Shown here piece after piece: positions 8,810 to 18,188 of a DNA stretch of 38,399 nt (positions are counted from its first letter, which is position 1; each line of letters starts with the position of its first letter). Origin of the DNA: Candidatus Borkfalkia faecavium (GTDB lineage Bacteria; Bacillota; Clostridia; Christensenellales; Borkfalkiaceae); contig DXEW01000030.1 in assembly GCA_019114755.1 (NCBI GenBank), positions 1 to 38,399 on the forward strand. The letters are read 5' to 3'. The notes beneath the pieces are model-generated. The model was not told the DNA's origin. It worked only from the letters and a program-made list of their open reading frames with translations, and did no database searches. Position numbers and translations under genes: made by a program.

Positions 8810-11392
8810 ATGAGCGGACTTTCGCCCATGATGCGGCACTATCTGCAAGTCAAAGAACAATACAAAGACTGCGTCCTGTTCTATCGCCTCGGCGATTTTT
8901 ACGAGATGTTTTTTGAAGACGCCAAAGAGGTGTCGCAGCTTTTGGACCTGACGCTGACGGGGCGCGACTGCGGCCTGGAAGAGCGCGCGCCCATGTGCGG
9001 CATCCCGTACCACGCGGCCGACAACTATATCGCCCGCCTCGTGGCCCTCGGCAAAAAGGTCGCCATCTGCGAGCAGCTCACCGAGCCCACCCCGGGCCGC
9101 GGCATGGTGGAGCGAGACGTCATCCGCGTCGTCTCCGCGGGCACCCTCATCGAAGAAAACCTCCTCGACGAAAAGAAGAACAACTACATCGCCTGCGCCT
9201 TCCGCGAGGGCAGCGCCTGCGCGCTCGCCTGGGCAGACATCACCACGGGCGAATTCTGTGCCCGCGATTTTTCGGGGGAAGATACGCTTCCCTCGTGTTT
9301 GGAATACCTGGTAAAGCTCTCTCCCGCCGAGGTCATCTGCAACGACGGGATGCTGCTCGGCTCCAAGGGTGCCCCCGCCCTGCGGGCGCTGCCGGCCTTT
9401 TCCTGCTATGTGCCGTGGGCGTTTTCTCCCCGCCACGCCGAAAAGGACCTGTTGGAGCAGCTGGGCTGCAAGACGCTCGAGTCCTTCGGCATCGCCGACC
9501 TTCCCGCCGTCATCTCCGCCTGCGGCGCCCTGATCGAATATCTGCGCGAGACGCAAAAGCACGCCCTCCGCATCATCGACGGCGTGCGCCTCGTCAAAGA
9601 AGGGGAGACGATGATGCTCGACAACACCGCCATCGCCGACTTAGAGCTCGTCCGCACGCTGGGCGACGGCAAAAAGCGCGGTTCTTTGCTGTGGCTGCTG
9701 GATAAGACGCGCACGGCGATGGGCGCGCGGCTGATGCACCGCCTCGTGCTCAACCCGCTGCGCAAAAAAGAGGAGATCGAATACCGCTTAGACGGCGTCG
9801 AAGAGCTGTTTGCCGCCACGGTCATCCGCATCGGCATCGCCGATACCCTGAAGGGCATCCGCGACATCGAGCGCATCGCCGGCAAGATCTCCAACAACAA
9901 CCTGACCCCGCGCGACTGTGAGGGGCTGGCGCAGTCGCTTTCCCTCATCCCCAACCTCAAATTCCAGCTTTCCGGCTTTTCTTCCCGCGCCATCGCCGAC
10001 ATTAACGCCTCGCTGGGCGACTTTTCGGCTTTATGCGATCTGCTGCAGCGCGCCTTTGTAGAAAATCCGCCCGTCGGCACCAAAGAGGGCGGCTTTATCC
10101 GCGCGGGGTACAGCAAAGAGCTGGACGAGCTGCGCGACGCGCGCGACAACGGCGCCCGCATGATCGGCGAGATGGAGGCGCGCGAGCGGGAGGGCACGGG
10201 TATCAAGAACCTGCGCATCAAGTACAACCGCGTGTTCGGCTACACCATCGAAGTCACCAATTCCTTTTTAGACAAGGTGCCGTACAACTACCAGCGCCGC
10301 CAGACGCTGGCAGGCGCGGAACGGTATGTGACGGACGAACTCAAGCAGCTGGAAGAGCGCATCCTCACCAGCTCTGAAAAGAGCCTCCGCCTCGAGGCGG
10401 AATTGTTTGAAGGCGTCAAGGCGACCCTCTCGCAGCAGCTGGGGCGGCTGAAGGCGCTCGCGGGCGCCGTTGCCATGCTCGACTGCCTCACCGCGCTCGC
10501 TTCGCTGGCGCGGGAGAGCAATTATTGCCGCCCCCGCATCCTGCCGGAAGGCGGGCAGCTGCTCATCAGCGAAGGGCGGCACCCCGTGGTGGAGGCGCTC
10601 TCCAAAGAGCGCTTCGTTCCCAACGATACGCAGCTGGGCGGCGACACCACGACCATGGTCATCACCGGCCCGAACATGGCCGGCAAGAGCACCTATATGC
10701 GGCAGACGGCGCTCATCGTCCTGCTGGCGCACCTGGGCAGCTTCGTGCCCGCGCGGGCGGCGGAGATCCCCGTCGTCGACCGCATCTTCACCCGCGTCGG
10801 CGCCAGCGACAACCTCATCTTGGACCAGAGCACCTTTATGGTGGAAATGACGGAAGTCGCCACCATCATCCGCGCCGCCACACAAAACTCTCTTCTCATC
10901 TTAGACGAAGTGGGCAGGGGAACGAGCACCTTTGACGGGCTGAGCATCGCCTGGGCGGTGCTCGAATACCTCACCGGGCACATCCGCGCCAAAACGCTGT
11001 TTGCCACCCATTATCACGAGCTGACCGAATTGGAAGGCAAGATCGGCGGGGTGAAAAATTATAAAGTCACCGTGCGCGAGACGGCGGGCGGCATCATCTT
11101 TTTGCGCAAGATCGTGCGGGGCGGCGCCAACAAGAGCTTCGGCATCGAGGTGGCGCGCCTGGCGGGCATCCCCGCCGATGTGACCTCGCGCGCCAAAGAG
11201 ATCTTGAAAAAGCTGGAAAAGAACGACATCGCCCGCACCGCCGTGCGCACGCAGGCGGCGGAGCCGTCCGTCTCCGAGGCGGAACGCATCCTTTCGGAGA
11301 TCGACATGAACACGCTCTCGCCCATGCAGGCCTTTTCGCTCCTTTCCGACCTCGTCGAAAAGGTCAAAAACAAGCAGGGGCAACAGGGATAG
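8810..11392 (+). CDS. mutS: DNA mismatch repair protein MutS
   Basis: An 860-residue MutS1 starting at ATG 8810, one base after the miaB stop. The mismatch-binding domain carries the Phe-X-Glu motif in YRLGDFYEMFFEDA (near residue 35). The connector, lever and clamp domains follow, then the ABC-type ATPase with Walker A GPNMAGKSTYMRQ and Walker B LLILDEVGRGTSTFDG, and the C-terminal helices. Together with MutL directly downstream it recognizes and signals replication mismatches. Seven bases separate it from mutL. Nothing is missing relative to the family. Confidence 0.97.
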   Translation: MSGLSPMMRHYLQVKEQYKDCVLFYRLGDFYEMFFEDAKEVSQLLDLTLTGRDCGLEERAPMCGIPYHAADNYIARLVALGKKVAICEQLTEPTPGRGMVERDVIRVVSAGTLIEENLLDEKKNNYIACAFREGSACALAWADITTGEFCARDFSGEDTLPSCLEYLVKLSPAEVICNDGMLLGSKGAPALRALPAFSCYVPWAFSPRHAEKDLLEQLGCKTLESFGIADLPAVISACGALIEYLRETQKHALRIIDGVRLVKEGETMMLDNTAIADLELVRTLGDGKKRGSLLWLLDKTRTAMGARLMHRLVLNPLRKKEEIEYRLDGVEELFAATVIRIGIADTLKGIRDIERIAGKISNNNLTPRDCEGLAQSLSLIPNLKFQLSGFSSRAIADINASLGDFSALCDLLQRAFVENPPVGTKEGGFIRAGYSKELDELRDARDNGARMIGEMEAREREGTGIKNLRIKYNRVFGYTIEVTNSFLDKVPYNYQRRQTLAGAERYVTDELKQLEERILTSSEKSLRLEAELFEGVKATLSQQLGRLKALAGAVAMLDCLTALASLARESNYCRPRILPEGGQLLISEGRHPVVEALSKERFVPNDTQLGGDTTTMVITGPNMAGKSTYMRQTALIVLLAHLGSFVPARAAEIPVVDRIFTRVGASDNLILDQSTFMVEMTEVATIIRAATQNSLLILDEVGRGTSTFDGLSIAWAVLEYLTGHIRAKTLFATHYHELTELEGKIGGVKNYKVTVRETAGGIIFLRKIVRGGANKSFGIEVARLAGIPADVTSRAKEILKKLEKNDIARTAVRTQAAEPSVSEAERILSEIDMNTLSPMQAFSLLSDLVEKVKNKQGQQG

Positions 11393-11398
11393 AAAGCT

Positions 11399-13414
11399 AT
11401 GGCAAAGATCAACATCCTCGACAGCAGCATTTATAACCGCATCGCCGCGGGCGAGGTGGTAGACAGGCCGTATTCCGTGGTCAAAGAGCTGGTCGAAAAC
11501 AGTTTAGACGCGCACGCGAAGAACATCACGGTTGCCATCGAACGGGGCGGCAAAGACCTCATCTGCGTCACCGACGACGGCGACGGCATCGAAAAGAGCG
11601 AGCTGCGCGCAGCCTTTTTGCCGCACGCGACCAGCAAGATCGCCAAGGTGGAAGACTTAGACGATATCCGCACCCTCGGATTTCGCGGCGAGGCGATCGC
11701 CAGCATCGCCTCCGTCTCCCGCATGCGCATCCGCTCGCGGGCGCGCGGGGCGGAGGAAGCGTTCGAGCTCTCGTGCGCGGGCGGAACGCTGGGCGAGGTG
11801 TCTCCCTGTCCTTTGGGAGAGGGAACGGAGATAAGCGTCGAAAACCTCTTCTACAACACCCCCGTGCGCGAGCGCTTCCTGCGCACGGATAAGGGGGAAG
11901 AGGCGGAGATCTCGAGTTATGTCTCCCGCTTTGTCCTCGGCAACCCGCAAGTCTCTTTCCGCTATTATATCGGCGGCAAACTGGCGCTGCAATCGTTCGG
12001 CGGGGGAGAAGAGGAGGCGGTGGCGGCCGTCTACGGCGGCGCCGCCGTGCAGCAGTGCTACCGCATCGACGCCGTCAAGCACGGCATCCGCCTGCACGGC
12101 TACCTCGGCAAGCCCTCCTTCACCAAGCCCAACCGCACCTATCAGAGCGTGTTCGTCAACGGCAGGTACGTCGTCAACAACACCATCGCCTCCGCCATCG
12201 GCAACGCCTACGGAGGGTATTTGATGAAGCGGCAATATCCCTTCTACGTCCTGTTTGTAGACGTGCCGCCCGCCGTCGTCGACGTCAATGTACACCCCAA
12301 CAAGGCGGACGTCCGCTTCGAGAACAATCAGGTGATCTACGGCTGCGTCTATTCGGTCGTCTCTGCCGTCTTGGACGGGAACGCCGCCGCGCTCGACTTC
12401 GTTGTCGGGGCGAAGGACGCCGCTGCGGTCGGGGAAGATTTTCCCAAGCAAGAGGATACACCGAAGATGGCGGAAATTTCGCCGTCAAAGCTTGAAAACG
12501 GGAGCGAAATCGCAAAAAACGCCGTTTTGCATAGTACTGTGTCTGAAACAGATCGCGAAAAAGACCTGTTCGCTTTTGCGCCGCCTTCGCAGATGCGCGG
12601 CGGCGAGCGGGCCGTGTTCCATGACAGCGGCGCCCATCCCGCAGCGCCCGCGGCGGAAAAGACGGGGCTTCCTTTCCCCGAAGCCGCGCCTGCCGGTGGC
12701 GCTTACTCCAAAACTTCGCCTGCCGATGCCGGGGCTTTTGCAGCCTCGCCCGGCGAAGATATATTCGCCGAAAACAAGCGCTTCCTCGAAGAGCAGGAGC
12801 GCATGGCGCGCGAAAAGGCGAAGCAGCAGAAATTCGTGTTCGAAAACGCCGTCTATAAGGGGAGCCTGTTCAACACCTACCTCATCTACGAGGAGGGCGA
12901 CAACGCCTATATCATCGACCAGCACGCCGCGCACGAGCGGCTGATCTTCGACCGGCTGAAGGCGGAGATGGAGGCGCGCAAGGTAGTCTCGCAGCCCATG
13001 CTGGTGCCGTATATCCTCACCCTCAACCGCGAAGAGGGGGCGTTTTTCGCCGAGCATCTTGCGACCATCCGCGACATCGGCTTCGACATTGAGGAATTCG
13101 GCGGCGGCAGCTTCAAAATTTCCGCCGTGCCCCTCGATCTGCAGGACATCGACCTTTCCGCCTTTTTTGCCGACGTGCTGGCGGAAGTGGGGACTCTCCG
13201 CGCCATCAAACTTTCCGAACTTCTGCGCGATAAGTTGGCGATGACCGCCTGCAAGCACGCCGTCAAGGGCGGCATGCTGCTGACGGACGCCGAACAACAG
13301 GCGCTGTTTGCCATGCTGCACGGCGATATGGGGTTGAAATGCCCGCACGGCAGGCCTGTCGCCGTCCGCATGACCAAGGCGGAGATAGAAAAATTATTCA
13401 AGAGGATCGTCTGA
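11399..13414 (+). CDS. mutL: DNA mismatch repair protein MutL (endonuclease type)
   Basis: 671 residues. The N-terminal GHKL ATPase shows RIAAGEVVDRP, LVENSLDAHA, DDGDGI and GFRGEA motifs. A low-complexity Ala/Pro/Glu linker (about residues 345-460) leads to the C-terminal dimerization and endonuclease domain with DQHAAHERLIFD, ACKHAVKGG and CPHGRP, motifs of MutL proteins that nick DNA in organisms lacking MutH. The last residue of the consensus DQHA-x2-E-x4-E motif is Asp instead of Glu here. The linker contains a copy of GCATAGTACT (12529-12538) in a stretch with codon use unlike the rest of the gene. The miaA gene follows almost immediately. Confidence 0.96.
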   Translation: MAKINILDSSIYNRIAAGEVVDRPYSVVKELVENSLDAHAKNITVAIERGGKDLICVTDDGDGIEKSELRAAFLPHATSKIAKVEDLDDIRTLGFRGEAIASIASVSRMRIRSRARGAEEAFELSCAGGTLGEVSPCPLGEGTEISVENLFYNTPVRERFLRTDKGEEAEISSYVSRFVLGNPQVSFRYYIGGKLALQSFGGGEEEAVAAVYGGAAVQQCYRIDAVKHGIRLHGYLGKPSFTKPNRTYQSVFVNGRYVVNNTIASAIGNAYGGYLMKRQYPFYVLFVDVPPAVVDVNVHPNKADVRFENNQVIYGCVYSVVSAVLDGNAAALDFVVGAKDAAAVGEDFPKQEDTPKMAEISPSKLENGSEIAKNAVLHSTVSETDREKDLFAFAPPSQMRGGERAVFHDSGAHPAAPAAEKTGLPFPEAAPAGGAYSKTSPADAGAFAASPGEDIFAENKRFLEEQERMAREKAKQQKFVFENAVYKGSLFNTYLIYEEGDNAYIIDQHAAHERLIFDRLKAEMEARKVVSQPMLVPYILTLNREEGAFFAEHLATIRDIGFDIEEFGGGSFKISAVPLDLQDIDLSAFFADVLAEVGTLRAIKLSELLRDKLAMTACKHAVKGGMLLTDAEQQALFAMLHGDMGLKCPHGRPVAVRMTKAEIEKLFKRIV

Positions 13415-13416
13415 TT

Positions 13417-14328
13417 TTGAAAGAGAAAATTCTGGTCGTCTGCGGCCCGACCGCCTCGGGCAAGACGGCGCTGGCGGTGCGCGCGGCGCAGCTTTTGGGC
13501 GGCGAAGTCGTCTCTGCCGACTGCATGCTCGTCTACAAGGGGCTGGATATCGGCACGGCGAAGCCGACGGCGGAAGAGAGGGGCGGCGTTCCCCATCATA
13601 TGATCGACGTCGTTCCGCCCACGGCGGCCTATTCTGTGGGCGACTATCAGGCGCAGGCGGACGCCGTCTGCGAAGATATCCTGCGCCGCGGCAAGGTGCC
13701 CGTCGTCTGCGGCGGCACGGGTTTTTACATCCAGTCTCTCCTGTTTTCGCGCGCGCACGGCGGCGCGGGCGCGGATGCGGCGGTGCGCGAAAAGTACGAG
13801 CGCATCGCCCGCGAAGAGGGGAACGGGGCGCTGTTTTCACGCCTTGCCGCCGTCGATCCCGAAAGCGCCCAAAGGCTCCATCCCAACGACGTCAAGCGCG
13901 TCGTCCGCGCGCTGGAGATCTTTGAACTGACGGGCAGGCGCAAGTCGGAGCAATGCGACGGCTTTGTGCCCCGCCGCCCGTACCTCGCCGTCGCCCTCGA
14001 TCATCCGCGCGAAGAGCTGTACCGCCGCATCAATTTGCGCGTCGAAAAGATGCTGGAAGCGGGGCTGGTGCGCGAAGTGGAAGGGCTTTTGGCGGCGGGC
14101 GTGGACGAAAACTGCCAAAGCATGCAGGGCATCGGCTATAAAGAGGTGCTCGAATACCTGAAAGGCAACTGTTCGCATAGTACTATGCGTGACATAATTC
14201 AGCAAAACACCCGCCGCTATGCCAAGCGGCAGATCACATTTTTCAAAAAACTGCCCGGCATCGTCTGGCTGGATCCTTCCGAGCCCGACCTCGCCGCGCG
14301 CGTTACGGAGTTATACGATGCAGAATAA
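13417..14328 (+). CDS. miaA: tRNA dimethylallyltransferase MiaA
   Basis: 303 residues from a TTG start at 13417, two bases after the mutL stop, with AGAGGA about nine bases upstream; the alternative is an upstream start inside mutL, which would add a non-homologous extension. MiaA transfers a dimethylallyl group to N6 of A37 in tRNA. Motifs: P-loop GPTASGKTALAV, SADCMLVYKGLDIGTAKP, HHMIDVV and GGTGFYIQSLL. The C-terminal part has QNTRRYAKRQITFF. The perfect 14-base palindrome containing GCATAGTACT lies inside the gene at 14175-14188. The gene overlaps the next one by 11 bases. Confidence 0.95.
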   Translation: MKEKILVVCGPTASGKTALAVRAAQLLGGEVVSADCMLVYKGLDIGTAKPTAEERGGVPHHMIDVVPPTAAYSVGDYQAQADAVCEDILRRGKVPVVCGGTGFYIQSLLFSRAHGGAGADAAVREKYERIAREEGNGALFSRLAAVDPESAQRLHPNDVKRVVRALEIFELTGRRKSEQCDGFVPRRPYLAVALDHPREELYRRINLRVEKMLEAGLVREVEGLLAAGVDENCQSMQGIGYKEVLEYLKGNCSHSTMRDIIQQNTRRYAKRQITFFKKLPGIVWLDPSEPDLAARVTELYDAE

Positions 14329-15547
14329 AATTCAGCAGCTTATCGAAGAGAGCGAGCGCTCGCTCGCCCCGCAGTTCCACAGCCTGGAACAGATCGCCTA
14401 TCATAATCAGAAAAAGGTATTGCAGGCCTTCCAGAACAACCGCATCGCCCTGCGCCACTTTGCGCCCACCAGCGGCTACGGCTACGGCGACGAGGGCAGG
14501 GATACCCTCGGCGCCCTGTTTGCCGACATCTTCGGCGCGGAGGCGGGCATCGTTTCGCCCAACATCCTCTCGGGCACGCACGCCCTTACCGTGGGGCTGT
14601 TCGGCCTCTTGTGTACGGGCGACACTCTCTTTTCCATCGCCGGTGACCCGTACGACACCCTGCACGAGGTGATCGCCGGCAAGGGCATCGGCTCGCTGGC
14701 AGACTACGGCATCGCCTTCAAAAAGTGCGATCTAAGGCATGGGGAGTTCGACTATGACGGCATCCGTGCGGGGCTTTCGGACCCTTCCGTCAAGGTCGTG
14801 TTCATTCAGCGCTCGCGCGGCTATGAATGGCGAGACGCGCTCAGCCAAAAACAGATCGCCGCCGCCTGCGCCTTCGTGCGTGAGTGCGGCTTTGAAGGCT
14901 GCATCTTCGTCGACAACTGTTACGGCGAATTTGTCGAAGAGACGGAGCCGACGCAAAACGGCGCCGACATCGCCGTCGGTTCGCTCATCAAAAATCCCGG
15001 CGGCGGCATCGCCCCCACGGGCGGGTACATCGTCGGCAAGCGCGCCTTCGTCGAGCGCATCGCCTGCCGCCTGACCGCGCCTTCCATCGGGGCGGAAGTC
15101 GGCTCGTATATGTACGGCTACCAGTCCTTCTACCAGGGCGTGTTTTTGGCGCCGCACGTCGTCTGCCAGGCGCTGAAAGGGGGCCTGCTCATCGGCGCCT
15201 GCCTCGAAAAGCTGGGCTTTGAGACCTCGCCCGCCGTCACCCGGCCGCCGTACGACATCACGCGCGCCATCCGCTTTCGTACCCGAGAAGAGCTCATCGC
15301 CTTTATCCAGGCGGTGCAGGAAGCGTCGCCCGTGGACAGCTTCGTGCAGCTGGAGCCGTGGGATATGCCGGGGTACGAGTCGGAAGTCATCATGGCGGCG
15401 GGCTGCTTCGTGCAGGGCGCTTCCATCGAACTCTCCGCCGACGCGCCCGTCCGTGAGCCGTACATCGCCTATTTTCAGGGCGGGCTCACTTACGAGCACT
15501 GCCGCTACGCCTTAGAAAAGATCCTCGAAAAGATCGTGCGGGAATAG
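14318..15547 (+). CDS. Methionine gamma-lyase family PLP protein (aluminium resistance family, YnbB-like)
   Basis: 409 residues, starting at ATG 14318 inside the end of miaA (11-base overlap). This is the PLP-dependent, Cys/Met metabolism-type family annotated as aluminium resistance or methionine gamma-lyase family protein, regularly found after miaA in Firmicutes. Visible features are FAPTSGYGYGDEGRDTL, SGTHALTVGLFGLL, the Asp-containing IFVDNCYGEF, and the likely PLP lysine in GSLIKNPGGGIAPTGGY. The substrate is not established from sequence; a C-S lyase role is inferred from family. It is the last gene of the miaB operon, followed by a terminator. Confidence 0.88.
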   Translation: MQNKIQQLIEESERSLAPQFHSLEQIAYHNQKKVLQAFQNNRIALRHFAPTSGYGYGDEGRDTLGALFADIFGAEAGIVSPNILSGTHALTVGLFGLLCTGDTLFSIAGDPYDTLHEVIAGKGIGSLADYGIAFKKCDLRHGEFDYDGIRAGLSDPSVKVVFIQRSRGYEWRDALSQKQIAAACAFVRECGFEGCIFVDNCYGEFVEETEPTQNGADIAVGSLIKNPGGGIAPTGGYIVGKRAFVERIACRLTAPSIGAEVGSYMYGYQSFYQGVFLAPHVVCQALKGGLLIGACLEKLGFETSPAVTRPPYDITRAIRFRTREELIAFIQAVQEASPVDSFVQLEPWDMPGYESEVIMAAGCFVQGASIELSADAPVREPYIAYFQGGLTYEHCRYALEKILEKIVRE

Positions 15548-15597
15548 CACCTTTGGCCGTATACCGACGTTTATAGAAGTTTATAAGAAAGAAGAAA

Positions 15598-15636
15598 GCG
15601 CCCTGCTTCGTCTGCCGCAAGCGGGGCGCGATTTTT
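15598..15636 (+). terminator. Rho-independent terminator of the miaB operon
   Basis: An 11-base-pair stem (GCGCCCTGCTT 15598-15608 with AAGCGGGGCGC 15619-15629, one G-U pair) followed by GATTTTT. Confidence 0.85.
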
Positions 15637-15947
15637 ATGCCGGAAAAGGGGCGGCACGCTGCCTGCCGTGCAGGATGCGCAATTTTTATATCGGGGAAGG
15701 GGAATAGCGGCGCGCGGCTTTCCATGTTGTCTAATACGCGGGGCGCGGGATGGGCGCATTTCACGACCGAAAACTGCGCATATGCGGCGCCGAAAACGCC
15801 GTTTGTGCGTATTAAAAAAACATTTTTCGTAAAGTTTTCACAAATCCTTGCCATCTGTGTTTCGGAGTGGTATAATAATACGGAATGTGCGGCCTGGCCG
15901 AACGCTTTGGGGCGCACGGCAAGAATTACTAGAGAGGTTGTTTACCA
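15637..15947. other. Intergenic spacer before uracil permease
   Basis: No gene seen. The sequence at 15626-15651 (GCGCGATTTTTATGCCGG and following) is repeated imperfectly at 15677-15702, so the terminator tail appears partly duplicated. The remainder is GC-rich until an AT-rich stretch at 15815-15845 just before the promoter. Confidence 0.5.
15848..15876 (+). promoter_or_regulatory. Sigma-A promoter of the uracil permease-upp operon
   Basis: TTGCCA (15848-15853), 17-base spacer, TATAAT (15871-15876). The leader of about 65 nt ends in AGAGAGG, which serves as ribosome binding site ten bases before ATG 15948. Confidence 0.8.
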
Positions 15948-17438
15948 ATGAAGCTTATCTATGGCGTGAAAGACAGGCCCAAAGCGGGGCAGCTCATCCT
16001 CTTCGCTTTGCAGCAGCTGCTGGCGATCTTGGCGGCGACCATCGCCGTGCCGATGATCGTCGGCAACGGCATGTCCATCTCGGCGGCGCTGTTCGGCGCA
16101 GGCGCGGGTACCATCGTGTACCTGCTGTTCACAAAGTTCAAAAGCCCCGTGTTTTTGGGCAGTTCCTTCGCCTTCATCGGCTCGATGACGGCGGCATTCG
16201 CGGGCGGCGTATCGGCGGCGCTGGGCTATCTCGGCCTCATCATCGGCGCGGTCTTTGCGGGGCTGGTGTATGTGGTCATCGCCATCGTCATCAAGCTGGT
16301 CGGCGTCAAGTGGATCGACAAGGTGATGCCCGCAACGGTCATCGGGCCGACGGTCGCCATCATCGGCCTTTCGCTCTCCACCAACGCCATCGCTGACCTG
16401 ATGTCGGGCGAGGTACTGAACGCTGCGGGCGAGATGGCCTGCTCCCCGTATCTGGCGCTTCTGTGCGGGCTGGTCGCCCTGGGCGTGACCATCGCCTGCT
16501 CGGTACACGGCAAAAAGATGCTGCGCATGATCCCATTCATCATCGGCATTCTCGCGGGCTACGCCGTGGCGGCGGTCTTTACCGTCATCGGCATCGCCTG
16601 CGACGTCGACGCCCTCAAGATCATCGACTTTTCCCTCTTTTCCAACATCGAATGGTTCCCGCATTTCACCTTTTTAGAGATCTTTGAAGGTCCTCTCACC
16701 CCCGCCGAGGGCGGCAGCATCGGGCAGTACATCGGCACCATCGCCGTGGCGTATATCCCCGTCGCCTTCGTCGTGTTCGCGGAGCACCTTGCCGACCACA
16801 AGAACATCTCTTCCATCATCGAAACGGACCTCTTGACCGATCCCGGTCTTTCAAGGACGCTCCTCGGCGACGGCGTCGGCTCGATGGTGGGCGCCTTCTT
16901 CGGCGGCTGCCCCAATACGACCTACGGCGAGTCGGTCGGCTGCGTGGCCATCTCCGGCAACGCCTCCGTCTCTACCACGCTCCTGACGGCGCTCTTTGCC
17001 ATCGCCTTCTCCTTTATCGGCGTGTTCACCACCTTCTTGGCGACCATCCCCGGCTGCGTGATGGGCGGCGTGTGCATCTCGCTGTACGGCTTCATCGCCG
17101 TCAGCGGCCTGAAGATGGTGCAGCAGGTCGATCTGAACGAAAACGCCAACCTGTTCACCGTCTCCGTCATCCTCATCGCGGGCGTCGGCGGGCTGACCCT
17201 CAACTTCGGCGGCATCACCGTCACCTCCATCGCCTGCGCGCTCATCCTCGGCATCCTTACCAACCTTCTGGTCAACATCGGCAAAAAGCGCCGCTTGCAG
17301 AAGGAAGCGGAAGGGCAGGGCGCGGCTTTGGATCGGTCCGCCGCGGCAGAAGAACAGGATACGGCGGCAGAAGGGCAGAGCGCCGCTGCCGATGCGGCCG
17401 TGCAGGCAGGGCAGAAAGGCGAGGGGGAGGAAAAATAA
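15948..17438 (+). CDS. uraA: Uracil permease (NCS2 family)
   Basis: 496 residues with about twelve to fourteen hydrophobic segments, typical of the nucleobase:cation symporter-2 family that imports uracil. Family signatures are [19 protein letters not shown] near the N-terminus and [14 protein letters not shown] in the substrate-binding half; the helix with [10 protein letters not shown] carries the conserved Glu. The last 50 residues form a hydrophilic, Ala/Glu/Gln-rich low-complexity tail, longer than usual. Co-transcription with upp (one-base overlap, TAATG) supports uracil over xanthine or guanine as substrate. Located in the cytoplasmic membrane. Confidence 0.93.
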   Translation: MKLIYGVKDRPKAGQLILFALQQLLAILAATIAVPMIVGNGMSISAALFGAGAGTIVYLLFTKFKSPVFLGSSFAFIGSMTAAFAGGVSAALGYLGLIIGAVFAGLVYVVIAIVIKLVGVKWIDKVMPATVIGPTVAIIGLSLSTNAIADLMSGEVLNAAGEMACSPYLALLCGLVALGVTIACSVHGKKMLRMIPFIIGILAGYAVAAVFTVIGIACDVDALKIIDFSLFSNIEWFPHFTFLEIFEGPLTPAEGGSIGQYIGTIAVAYIPVAFVVFAEHLADHKNISSIIETDLLTDPGLSRTLLGDGVGSMVGAFFGGCPNTTYGESVGCVAISGNASVSTTLLTALFAIAFSFIGVFTTFLATIPGCVMGGVCISLYGFIAVSGLKMVQQVDLNENANLFTVSVILIAGVGGLTLNFGGITVTSIACALILGILTNLLVNIGKKRRLQKEAEGQGAALDRSAAAEEQDTAAEGQSAAADAAVQAGQKGEGEEK

Positions 17439-18076
17439 TGCAGGCATATAACAACGTATTCATCTTCGATCATCCCCTCATCAAGCACAAAATCTCCATC
17501 CTCCGCGACAAGAATACGGGCATGAAGGAATTCCGCGAGCTGGTGGAAGAGATCACGCAGGTCATGACCTACGTCACCATGCAGGATATCGAGCTCGTCC
17601 CCGTCGAGGTGGAAACGCCGCTGGAAAAGACGGTGCAGTACCGCATCCCCGAAGAGAGCGTCGCCATCGTCCCCATCCTGCGGGCGGGGCTCGGCATGGT
17701 CAACGGCGTGCACAAGGTATTTCCCACCGCGCGCGTGGGCCACATCGGCATGTACCGCGACGAAGAGACGCTGCAGCCGCAGGAGTATTACTGCAAGCTG
17801 CCCGCCGGCATCGAAAACAAGACGGTCATCCTCGTCGATCCCATGCTCGCCACGGGCGGTTCCGCCTGCGATGCGCTGGCGGCGCTGAAAAAGCGCGGCT
17901 GCAAAAATATCCGCATGATGTCCATCATCGCCGCGCCCGAAGGCATCGAAAGGGTGGCGCGCGAACACCCCGACGTGCGCGTGTACGTCTCCACCCTCGA
18001 TAGAGGCCTCAACGAGAACGGCTATATCCTGCCCGGCCTCGGCGACGCGGGCGACAGGCTGTTCGGCACCAAATGA
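17438..18076 (+). CDS. upp: Uracil phosphoribosyltransferase
   Basis: 212 residues, the usual length. It converts uracil and PRPP to UMP. The ATG at 17438 overlaps the permease stop by one base, so import and phosphoribosylation are translationally coupled. Motifs: [17 protein letters not shown] near the N-terminus, [10 protein letters not shown], the PRPP loop [11 protein letters not shown] and [13 protein letters not shown] at the C-terminus. Gene is intact and ends at a terminator. Confidence 0.97.
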   Translation: MQAYNNVFIFDHPLIKHKISILRDKNTGMKEFRELVEEITQVMTYVTMQDIELVPVEVETPLEKTVQYRIPEESVAIVPILRAGLGMVNGVHKVFPTARVGHIGMYRDEETLQPQEYYCKLPAGIENKTVILVDPMLATGGSACDALAALKKRGCKNIRMMSIIAAPEGIERVAREHPDVRVYVSTLDRGLNENGYILPGLGDAGDRLFGTK

Positions 18077-18089
18077 TCGAATAAAATTT

Positions 18090-18121
18090 GCGGCGGCTGC
18101 CCCTTGTGGGCGGCCGCTTTT
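18090..18121 (+). terminator. Rho-independent terminator after upp
   Basis: GCGGC (18090-18094) pairs with GCCGC (18113-18117) and GCCC with GGGC inside; TTTT follows at 18118-18121. Confidence 0.75.
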
Positions 18122-18135
18122 GCCTGTATAAACGA

Positions 18136-18160
18136 AGCCCCCGCGACTATCGCGGGGGCT
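18136..18160 (-). terminator. Perfect hairpin ending the ABC-transporter operon
   Basis: AGCCCCCGCG (18136-18145) and CGCGGGGGCT (18151-18160) form a perfect 10-bp stem with a 5-base loop, 28 bases past the stop of the minus-strand permease. The T tract on the minus strand is weak (TCGTTT), so it is a probable rather than certain terminator. Confidence 0.55.
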
Positions 18161-18188
18161 ATAAGAGGCTAAAGCCGAACCGGGCATT

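Noticed and set aside
15930-15948. PyrR-binding-loop-like AGAGAGGTTG in the uracil permease leader
   Set aside because: GNGAGGYU matches, but the preceding ARUCCN part does not and no proper stem can be drawn; AGAGAGG is adequately explained as ribosome binding site.
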